From positions 122,251 to 186,250 of the forward strand of contig NZ_LHZC01000052.1 in NCBI RefSeq assembly GCF_001580615.1: DNA of 64,000 nucleotides. Reading direction: 5' to 3'. This document shows positions 34,682 to 42,051 of the stretch, one piece after another; position 1 is the stretch's first letter, and every line of letters begins with the position of its first letter. The DNA comes from Acetobacter malorum. Lineage in GTDB: Bacteria; Pseudomonadota; Alphaproteobacteria; Acetobacterales; Acetobacteraceae. The notes under the pieces were generated by a model, which worked only from the letters and a program-made list of their open reading frames with translations, had not been told where the DNA came from and ran no database searches. The position numbers and the translations under genes are program-made.

Positions 34682-35164
34682 TCAGCGCAGAGGGCGCTTT
34701 TCCTGAAAACCAAAGCAGATGTAGTGAATAAACGGTCCACGCTCAAAGTCGACCACATCCGGGTTGGCTCTCAGATAAGCCTGACTATCAAACAAAGCAT
34801 TGGGGCTACGTCCTTCCTGAGACCCATGATTCAGGAAATGTTCCAGCGGATCGATCCCGGCTTCCCGCACGTCGGGATACACATCCAGATACCAGCCCCC
34901 ATCAAAATAAATGACAGACTGAAATTCCTGATTTTCCTGCATGGACGGCTCTACTCCGCTAATTTCATTCTGCAAAGGCACTGTATCCTGTGCTGTGCCC
35001 AGCTGCATCTCTTCTGTTTTCGGTGCTTCCGCAATAGGGTCCGGAGTAGACACCACAGATTTTCTGGAGGCTCTCGGCCGACGTGCGACCTTCAGATCCT
35101 TTACCAATTTCGGTTTTGTTACCTTGGCCGCCTTGGTTTGGACCTTGTTAGTACGCACACTCAT
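34682..35164 (-). CDS. Stand-alone YPDV-module repeat protein
   Basis: No enzyme domain is visible. The first 60 residues are Lys/Arg-rich (KAAKVTKPKLVKDLKVARRP) and then acidic, without a signal peptide. The C-terminal half is two copies of a module: WYLDVYPDVREAGIDPLEHF followed by LNHGSQEGRSPN, then FDSQAYLRANPDVVDF with HYICFGFQEKRPLR. The same module sits at the front of the glycosyltransferases at 37.8 and 53.6 kb. The ATG ending at 35164 gives 160 residues. A GTG at 35176 is possible. Ribosome sites are poor. It could be an adaptor for the glycosylation proteins. Confidence 0.7.
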   Translation of the reverse strand: MSVRTNKVQTKAAKVTKPKLVKDLKVARRPRASRKSVVSTPDPIAEAPKTEEMQLGTAQDTVPLQNEISGVEPSMQENQEFQSVIYFDGGWYLDVYPDVREAGIDPLEHFLNHGSQEGRSPNALFDSQAYLRANPDVVDFERGPFIHYICFGFQEKRPLR

Positions 35165-35380
35165 ATGCCAACTCACACCGTTAATATATTTGCATTTTTA
35201 TTAATGATTTTTCTCAGATATTGTCCAGTCAAAATAGATTAAAGCGCGCTTAATTTTCATAACCAGGCATAAAAAAATCATCATGTGCGCGCTAGCGATC
35301 ACTCATTCAGCGATAGACCACACTCTTTCCAATAAAAAACAGAAACTCGTATTCTACAGTTTTCTTGATATCCTGTACTT

Positions 35381-35411
35381 AAAAAAAATGCCGCATTGAA
35401 ATGCGGCATTT
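35381..35411 (-). terminator. Strong terminator of the FkbH-like gene
   Basis: On the minus strand AAATGCCGCAT, a 4-nt loop, ATGCGGCATTT and a run of T residues form a perfect 11-bp stem. It lies about 30 bp past the stop codon of the FkbH-like gene. Confidence 0.93.
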
Positions 35412-35441
35412 AGAAAATAAAGCTCCAAGAACCTTTCTATA

Positions 35442-37277
35442 TTATAAAGCCTTAATATGAGACGCTGCTTTAGGATTCTTTCCTTCATCCAGAATATAAT
35501 AATGGATGCCTTCAGAAACCCAGTCTTCCCGGAAACCCGCCCGCAGATACACATCCCGGCATGGAGTATTATCCGGCAATTCATGCACAGACGCTGTCAC
35601 ACGCACATTGCCGTGGGCCTTCCGCACAAGTGCCACAGCCTCTGCAACAACAAACTCCTCAACTTCCATCCCCAGCACGCGGCAGCTCATAATATACTGA
35701 ACAATTTCAGATTTTTTAAGGAACAAGACCCCTACCAATCCATAGTCCGTAAACTTGTCCTGCACCGTAAAGGCCAGAAGCTGGCCGCCTTCCTTCAGGA
35801 AATCTGCAACCTCCTTAAAGGCCCACCGCTTACCTGACGTATTGAACTGATTGGTTTTGTTCGTCAGTTCCAGCGCCCGTGCAAATTCGGGTTGGGCGGT
35901 ATCCGTAATATATTTAAAAGCAACCCGACACTCCAGAGACGCCAGAAACTCCTCCCGGCTCATAGCCGACCGGGTTTCTTCCCGTACAATCTGGCCACGG
36001 ATCATATCTTCCCGCCGCTCAGATTCTGCCGTCAGTTGTGCAATTTGCGTCTCGGCAGACCACAACAGAATACGCCGCGTCAGATACGGATTGCCGCCCA
36101 TCACCCGCAGGTCCGGGAACGCCGAAGCAACTGCTGCACGCTCCACAGGGTTATCATCAACAAAAACCACACTCTTGGGCTTAATGTTGAATTCCTTGCA
36201 GATCGCCGCAATGTTCTCGGCTTTGGGCTGCCAGTTAATCTTCAGGGACGCAAAGTCCTCCAGAGAGACAAACTTGGGATTAACCACATCATCCCACCTC
36301 TGCTTCACAGTCTCGTAGTCATTTTTTGAGCAAATCGCGACCAGAATACCGCGCGCCCGCAGGTAATGAATGGCCTCCCAAACACCCAGTGGCCAGCCAT
36401 CCGTACGCGGCCAGGGCTGCACATCCGGGCGATAGTGCTCAGCAAGCTGCCCACGCCACAGCGTATTATCCAGATCAAAGATCACGGCCTTGACCTGATC
36501 CACCTGATTGACTGTGCGATAAGACGTCACAATCTGGCGGTAAGCGGCATCCAGAAACTCATCCCGCTTGATGGGATAAACCGTTTCCAGCGGCGGAATA
36601 GGTTCATTGCGGGCAATGGCCCCGAAATCATCCCAGTCCTGGAACGTCACCCCGCCGTGGGAATAGAAATAGACGACGTCATCCAGAACATAGCGCTTAC
36701 CAATAGCACTGGCGACAGAATCCACATCCAGCACATAGGCGTTTTTATAGGTTTCAACCCGCTCGTTCAGATAATCATTCAGGTGGTGAACGATCGTCAC
36801 CAGATCACGACTACCGCCCTTACCCCGCAGGCTGGAAGCACTGCTCATTTGGGGGACAATGAAATTCGATACAAAGGTCAGAAGGCCATGTGATTCATTA
36901 TAGACCATGGCAGCGGAGAGCATGACATCGAGAAGATTTTTCGCATCTTCAAGAATTTTCTCTGCAAAGCCCGGCTCATTGAAGTGAAACCCCTCAATAA
37001 CCCGATCGCTCAACAAGGTTCGCAAAGGGATCTGAACATATTGCAGATCATAACTCTCAACCGGCGCGGGCGGCTTGAATGGAAGAACACTGACGAAATT
37101 ATACGGAATATAATCAAATGCGATTTCAGGCTGGCGAATCTTGAACTGCTCAAAATACAAAGCCGTCAGACAGGAACCGACCAGCAAAATCCGGTTAATC
37201 TTTTTTTCTGTTCGCTCCAGATCGGAAGGAAACAGAAACTCTGCGGCAGACATACCCTGCTCTTTTTGTTGCACCAT
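35442..37277 (-). CDS. FkbH-like HAD-IIIC / GNAT fusion protein
   Basis: FkbH-domain protein (611 residues from the ATG ending at 37277, with AGGGTG upstream). Residues about 20-250 form an SGNH-like N-terminal part (ILLVGSCLTALYFEQF). The HAD-IIIC core has VIFDLDNTLWRGQLAEH near 263, ICSKNDYETV and SVVFVDDNPVERAAV. A GNAT-like C-terminal part follows, with ALELTNKTNQFNTSGKR and FTDYGLVGVLFL. Related proteins load glyceryl units from bisphosphoglycerate onto acyl carriers in polyketide pathways or act on nucleotide-sugar-linked acyl groups. No acyl carrier gene is visible here. The upstream open frame to 37340 has no ribosome site. Confidence 0.85.
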   Translation of the reverse strand: MVQQKEQGMSAAEFLFPSDLERTEKKINRILLVGSCLTALYFEQFKIRQPEIAFDYIPYNFVSVLPFKPPAPVESYDLQYVQIPLRTLLSDRVIEGFHFNEPGFAEKILEDAKNLLDVMLSAAMVYNESHGLLTFVSNFIVPQMSSASSLRGKGGSRDLVTIVHHLNDYLNERVETYKNAYVLDVDSVASAIGKRYVLDDVVYFYSHGGVTFQDWDDFGAIARNEPIPPLETVYPIKRDEFLDAAYRQIVTSYRTVNQVDQVKAVIFDLDNTLWRGQLAEHYRPDVQPWPRTDGWPLGVWEAIHYLRARGILVAICSKNDYETVKQRWDDVVNPKFVSLEDFASLKINWQPKAENIAAICKEFNIKPKSVVFVDDNPVERAAVASAFPDLRVMGGNPYLTRRILLWSAETQIAQLTAESERREDMIRGQIVREETRSAMSREEFLASLECRVAFKYITDTAQPEFARALELTNKTNQFNTSGKRWAFKEVADFLKEGGQLLAFTVQDKFTDYGLVGVLFLKKSEIVQYIMSCRVLGMEVEEFVVAEAVALVRKAHGNVRVTASVHELPDNTPCRDVYLRAGFREDWVSEGIHYYILDEGKNPKAASHIKAL

Positions 37278-37845
37278 AATCACCCTGTTCCTGTTACGCT
37301 CTGATATCTCAACACATTTGTGCAGTGTTTCCTCACCCATTGGACGCGCTGACGCGCTTCCGGTTCACTGCCACATTGCATTAAGAAGGTTTACACTATT
37401 TTTCAAAGTAGAGGCAGTAGCAGGAAAGAGAAAATCGGACACGTTGCCCCTTAAAAAGAGACAAGCGTTTTTCTTTTTGCATACTCCAATATCCCTCTGG
37501 CAATATTACTCTTTCCAGTCACAGTTCATCATTACACTCTAACTAAAATCTTTACTCAATATTTACCTTCATAACATTTCGATATCGATTTATTTTTCGA
37601 AAATCGTAGTGTTATCGAAAAAATTTATAAAAATTTCCATGAAATCTAATATCTAAAAATATTTATCTTTGATCCCTTACTTGTTTTTATTTTTTAGTAA
37701 TTATTTCCATTCCACAGCACATTCTTAGCTCTAACTTATTTATTTTTTGAATATATATATCCTCATATTTGTAACATAATGCCAAGAAGTTGGCCGTTCT
37801 CATGTCTTATTTTTTGCGGTATAGTGATGCGACTTCAAAAGTTAA
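37278..37845. other. AT-rich divergent intergenic region
   Basis: About 570 bp between the FkbH-like gene and the repeat glycosyltransferase operon. From about 37,500 it is extremely A+T rich. It contains ATATCGAT, TTTTTCGAAAA and repeated TATCGA-like words near 37,578-37,625, and a possible promoter TTGAAT-(18)-TAACAT near 37,748. I see no gene. Low GC suggests foreign origin or binding by an H-NS/MucR/Ros-type silencer. Confidence 0.65.
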
Positions 37846-39420
37846 ATGTCGGTACAAACGGGAAATGTGATGGTCGCCTTAACAGCATGGAATAAAAAAG
37901 ATATAAAAACGATTGTCGATTCAGAGAAATTTGATCTTGATTTTTATCTTGTCGAAAATCCTGATGTGAAACAGTCGGGCCTTGACCCTATTGTCCATTA
38001 CGTTCTTTACGGCTGGCAGGAAAACAGAAACCCAAACGAAAATTTCAATACTGAAATCTACTACAATCTTTACAAAAACGTCATTGGCCAAGACGAAAAC
38101 CCGTTTGCACATTACATACGCAATAATGAAAATCTTTATTTCTTTGAAAAAGGCTTACTTCAGGAATATAGTTACGATTCCATCAGTAACGCTCTCAACA
38201 GACTGAAAAAATATCCTTTTTTCAGCTCTGATGACTACCTTCGCATGAACGCAGATATTTCTTCTGCCAAAATGTCACCGGCCCGCCACGCCCTGCTTTA
38301 CGGGATTGGTGAAGGACGAGAGATTTTTTCTAAACGGTCGATTGTCAGCTTTCTTGGGAAAGAATGTAAACACGACATCGATTATAAAATCTCTAAAAAA
38401 GACACCAGCAAAGCTCTGCCCAAGACCGTTGGCGTTTTCTACCATTCCGAAGGCAATTCCTTCATCAAGGAACTGGCTGAATGCCTTGATGAGTATCTCA
38501 GAAACAGCGGGCTGAATTCCCGTGTCATGACTGAAGATACACCGGAAGAAGACGCTCCCGAACTGTGCATCTTCTGTGCGCCTCATGAATTTTTCTTCCT
38601 TTCCGGCAATGAAAACTGGAAAAAAGACGAAATCATCAAGCGGTCTATCATGTTCAATACAGAACAGCCGCAAACTCTGTGGTTCACCCGTGGGATCATC
38701 TACATCATGATGTCCGCCGGCGTGATGGACCTGTGTTACCAGAACCTGAAATCCTTCTCCGATGTTGGGTTGAACGTCTTCCACTTTGATCCGCCGGTAA
38801 AAATTGAAGCCTGCGAACTCTCAGCGGCTGACAAGAAACACCCGCTGTTCCGTGTGCTGCCTGAGCCTGCGCAGAAGGCCTCTTCCCCGTTCACGCCTAT
38901 CAATGAGCGGAGCATTGACGTTAGCTTCTTCGGGAACGCGTCCCGCAAGCGAGAAAAATTCTTCTCCAAAGCCGCAGCGTTTCTCGCCGATTATCAGAAC
39001 TTCCTGTACTATCGGAAAGCTGATGGTCCCATCCCGAGCTCCGGTCTGTACGATATTCTCTCCCGTATGCCGCGCTACGTTTCCGAGAATTCAAAAATTT
39101 CTCTTAATGTGCATCGTGACGACAACTGCTTCTTTGAGTGGCATCGTATTGTCAAACAAGGCATGGCATCCGGCTCCATCATCGTGACAGAAGAATGCTT
39201 CCCGCATCCTCTTTACAAGAGCGGTGAGCATTATCTGACCGAAACACCGCGCCACATGCCCAATCTGATTGAATGGCTGATCCGTACGGAAGATGGTCAG
39301 AAGGAAGCCGCCAGAATCCAGAAGAATATTTTCGAGGTTCTGCAGAACGAAGACATCTTCAATTCTAAAAATCTGGATCTGAAAAACTATATTTCTTCCG
39401 TGTGGAGCAACCTGAAATGA
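37846..39420 (+). CDS. YPDV-module glycosyltransferase (CgeB-like)
   Basis: 524 residues. The N-terminal 175 contain about three copies of the module: DFYLVENPDVKQSGLDPIVH with YGWQENRNPN, a weaker YYNLYKNVIGQDENPFAHY, and DDYLRMNADISSAKMSPARH with YGIGEGRE. The C-terminal part (about 190-520) resembles CgeB/spore-coat type glycosyltransferases, with SKISLNVHRDDNCFFEWHRI and GMASGSIIVTEECFPHPLYKSG near the end. The start at 37846 lacks a clear ribosome site; an ATG at 37870 with GGGAAATG nearby is an alternative. The last base pairs overlap the next gene (ATGA). The first 600 bp are much more AT-rich than the rest, so the gene looks mosaic. Confidence 0.75.
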   Translation: MSVQTGNVMVALTAWNKKDIKTIVDSEKFDLDFYLVENPDVKQSGLDPIVHYVLYGWQENRNPNENFNTEIYYNLYKNVIGQDENPFAHYIRNNENLYFFEKGLLQEYSYDSISNALNRLKKYPFFSSDDYLRMNADISSAKMSPARHALLYGIGEGREIFSKRSIVSFLGKECKHDIDYKISKKDTSKALPKTVGVFYHSEGNSFIKELAECLDEYLRNSGLNSRVMTEDTPEEDAPELCIFCAPHEFFFLSGNENWKKDEIIKRSIMFNTEQPQTLWFTRGIIYIMMSAGVMDLCYQNLKSFSDVGLNVFHFDPPVKIEACELSAADKKHPLFRVLPEPAQKASSPFTPINERSIDVSFFGNASRKREKFFSKAAAFLADYQNFLYYRKADGPIPSSGLYDILSRMPRYVSENSKISLNVHRDDNCFFEWHRIVKQGMASGSIIVTEECFPHPLYKSGEHYLTETPRHMPNLIEWLIRTEDGQKEAARIQKNIFEVLQNEDIFNSKNLDLKNYISSVWSNLK

Positions 39421-40193
39421 GCGTCCTGAAGCCGTGGGCCCCTGCTGGCAACATTGAGTTTTCTTTCAAGAAAAAGAGCAGAAAACCCAAAGACCTGATT
39501 ACAGTTTGTGTCACCAACTTCAACTATGCCAAGGTTATCTGTGAGTGTCTGGACTCTATTGTTGACCAGACGCACGAGAATATTGACCTTGTGGTGGTAG
39601 ATGATCTGTCTGAACGCGATGATTCAATCGAAGTCATCACCGAATGGATGGAAGAAAACCAGCAGCGCTTCTACCGGGCTACGCTGATCCAAAACAAGCG
39701 CAATCAGGGACCGTCTTTCTCCCGTAACGTCGCGTTTGAAAATGCCCTGGGCGAGGCTGTCTTCATCATGGATGCAGACAATACGATCTACCCCAAAGCG
39801 CTGGAAAAAACTTATACGGCGCTCATCAAGGGTCGCTTCCCGGCGGTTTATACCCAGATTGAAGAATTTGGTGACCGCAAGGGTATTGGCCACGCCGATA
39901 TCTGGGATGCCACCCGGATGAAGAAAAACAACTACGTGGACGTGATGGCCCTCATCCGTAAGGATGCGTGGGAACGCGTTGGCGGGTTCTGCCACATTGA
40001 AGAAGGCTGGGAAGATTATGATTTCTGGCTGAAATTCATTGATTGCGACCTCAGCCCCGGCTACCTGCCGGAAATTCTGTGCCGCTATCGGGTTCACAAC
40101 ACATCCCGTACGGCAACCGAAGCGCTGTCTGCTCATTATGACCTTGAACTGGTGATGGAATTCCGTCACCCCTCACCGCAACCAGAAAACTGA
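39417..40193 (+). CDS. Family 2 glycosyltransferase
   Basis: GT-A fold enzyme (258 residues), transferring sugar from a nucleotide sugar. Motifs: ITVCVTNFNYAKVICECLDSI at the start of the domain, VVVDDLSERDDS (nucleotide-binding Asp pair), NQGPSFSRNVAFENALGE, the metal-binding FIMDADNTIYPKALE, and EEGWEDYDFWLKFIDCDL (the ED catalytic region). No transmembrane segment or repeat module is visible. Its ATG overlaps the stop of the preceding gene by 4 bp (ATGA), so they form one translationally coupled operon, and the two transferases probably act in the same pathway. The acceptor is unknown. Confidence 0.87.
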   Translation: MSVLKPWAPAGNIEFSFKKKSRKPKDLITVCVTNFNYAKVICECLDSIVDQTHENIDLVVVDDLSERDDSIEVITEWMEENQQRFYRATLIQNKRNQGPSFSRNVAFENALGEAVFIMDADNTIYPKALEKTYTALIKGRFPAVYTQIEEFGDRKGIGHADIWDATRMKKNNYVDVMALIRKDAWERVGGFCHIEEGWEDYDFWLKFIDCDLSPGYLPEILCRYRVHNTSRTATEALSAHYDLELVMEFRHPSPQPEN

Positions 40194-40314
40194 CTTTTTA
40201 ACGCCTAAGTGAAACAGGGCCCTATTTTCAGGGCCTGACGGCCTTCTCTCCTCTGTTCTGGCCTTGCAAACAGGGCTTCCTGTTTCCTCAGGCCAGACGG
40301 AGAAAGACCAGACC

Positions 40315-42003
40315 ATGCTGACACGCCGCCGCACCGCTGGCCTTTTTGCTGCCGCCACACAGAGCATTCTCAGCCTGTTCACCGCCAAACCCGCTGCCGC
40401 AGCAGACCCCACTGAAGGGGGAAGCCCACTGCGCCGGGGCAAGACGGAACCCGAAGCCTCCCATCCAGAACCTGCAGACCGCCCGGGCGGCATTACGCCC
40501 ACGCCCGGCACCACACTCAGTGATGCGGAATACCGGCCTGCCATCCATTTCTCGCCCCGCATCGGCTTTATGAACGACCCGAACGGTCTGGTTCATGATG
40601 GCACGCAATGGCATCTCTATTATCAGTTTGACCCCTTTGCGCCCTATGCCGGCCGCGTCCATTGGGGCCATGCCACCAGCCCGGACCTGTATCACTGGCA
40701 GGATCAGCCGGTTGCGATTGATCAGACACCTGCCGGGGAAGCCTTTTCAGGCAGCGCCGTCATGGATGCTCACAACACGTCCGGCTTGTTTCCACAAGGC
40801 ACCGGAGGACTTGTTGCGCTCTATACCCGCGCAGCACCCGAGCGCCAGAGCCAGTATCTGGCATGGAGCACGGATAGCGGGCTCACCTTCACAGAGTATG
40901 CCCACAACCCGGTTCTGGACTTGCAGCTTTCTTCCTTCCGGGACCCGCAGGTCTTTTTCCATGCGCCAACACAACGCTGGATTATGTGCGTCGCCCTCTC
41001 CCGCGATCACCAGATTGCATTCTTTGGCTCCAGCAATCTCCTGCAATGGACCGAACTCAGCCGCTTTGGGCCTTCCGGTATTACCGGAGTGGATTATGAA
41101 TGCCCCAACCTTGTGGAAGTCCCCATAGAAGGTGGCAAGACGGCGTGGGTTCTGTTTGTGTCCATCAACCCCGGCGCACCACAGGGCGGGAGTGCCACGC
41201 AGTATTTTGTCGGGACATTTGATGGCACCCGGTTTGTGCCGGAGTCTGACACCACAGAATTTGTCGATTTCGCAAAAGATTTTTATGCACTGCAATTTTT
41301 CACCAATGTGCCCTCGGGCAATCCGGTGTCCATTGGCTGGCTGAACAACTGGCAATATTGCCAGGAAACACCCGCCAATTCCTGGCGTGGTGTGATGTCT
41401 CTTCCACGCCGGGTCAGTCTGGAACCGGATACAACACAGCGGCTCAAACTGATCCAGCAGCCTGAAGACCTGACCCCACTCCGCGGCACAGCGTCGGACG
41501 CAACGCCTCCCTCACGCATGGACGCCGGGAGTAGCTGGGAGACACCCCTGCCCGCCTCTGCCGCGCATGAAGTGCGGATGAGTGTGGAAATTGATGCCCA
41601 GCCCGCAGGCCTGCCGCCGGGAGACAAAGGTCGAAGTGGCCGCTTTGTCCTCAATTTCCTCAATAGTAATGAGGAAACGCTCTCCATCGGGTTTGATGCC
41701 TTTACTGCCCAGCTCTGGCTGGACCGAGGCAAACTCAAAGGCTTTTCGCACCCGTTTTTTACAAACAGCTTTTCCGCAGCCCTCACGCCGGACCAGCGTA
41801 AAATCACGCTGCATATTGTTCTGGATAAATGTTCGGTGGAAGTCTTCGTCAATAACGGTCAGCAAACGGGGTCGGCATTACTCTTTCCCGCCACCCCTCT
41901 GGACCGGCTGCGCCTGAGTGCAACGGGGGCCGGAGCAACACTGTCCCATTTTGAACTCTTCCCGCTCAAACAGACCGTCCGGGCGGAAGAAGGCCAAATC
42001 TAA
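40315..42003 (+). CDS. Secreted GH32 beta-fructosidase (levanase/inulinase type)
   Basis: Hydrolyses beta-fructosidic bonds of sucrose, levan or inulin. From ATG 40315 (GGAGAAA upstream) the product has 562 residues. The N-terminus carries an RR motif (LTRRRTAGLFAAA), so export by Sec or Tat is likely. A Pro/Glu-rich linker precedes the five-bladed propeller. Catalytic residues: nucleophile D88 in FMNDPNG, transition-state stabiliser D210 in FRDP, acid/base E262 in YECP. The C-terminal beta-sandwich starts about 400. The enzyme branch (levanase, exo-inulinase, invertase) cannot be fixed. It follows the glycosyltransferase operon by 121 bp. Confidence 0.92.
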   Translation: MLTRRRTAGLFAAATQSILSLFTAKPAAAADPTEGGSPLRRGKTEPEASHPEPADRPGGITPTPGTTLSDAEYRPAIHFSPRIGFMNDPNGLVHDGTQWHLYYQFDPFAPYAGRVHWGHATSPDLYHWQDQPVAIDQTPAGEAFSGSAVMDAHNTSGLFPQGTGGLVALYTRAAPERQSQYLAWSTDSGLTFTEYAHNPVLDLQLSSFRDPQVFFHAPTQRWIMCVALSRDHQIAFFGSSNLLQWTELSRFGPSGITGVDYECPNLVEVPIEGGKTAWVLFVSINPGAPQGGSATQYFVGTFDGTRFVPESDTTEFVDFAKDFYALQFFTNVPSGNPVSIGWLNNWQYCQETPANSWRGVMSLPRRVSLEPDTTQRLKLIQQPEDLTPLRGTASDATPPSRMDAGSSWETPLPASAAHEVRMSVEIDAQPAGLPPGDKGRSGRFVLNFLNSNEETLSIGFDAFTAQLWLDRGKLKGFSHPFFTNSFSAALTPDQRKITLHIVLDKCSVEVFVNNGQQTGSALLFPATPLDRLRLSATGAGATLSHFELFPLKQTVRAEEGQI

Positions 42004-42044
42004 AAAAACGCCTCTCTTCAGGATTTTTTTGAAGAGAGGCGTTT
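42002..42044 (-). terminator. Terminator between the GH32 and M16 genes
   Basis: Arms at 42006-42020 and 42030-42044 pair perfectly over 15 bp (core ACGCCTCTCTTCA) around a 9-nt loop. The T-run lies on the minus strand, so it mainly ends the M16 peptidase gene. It may also stop the GH32 transcript. Confidence 0.88.
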
Positions 42045-42051
42045 CACGCTC

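Noticed and set aside
40205..40235. Terminator after the GT2 gene
   Set aside because: AGGGCCCT...AGGGCCT can fold only with a bulge, and no T-run follows.
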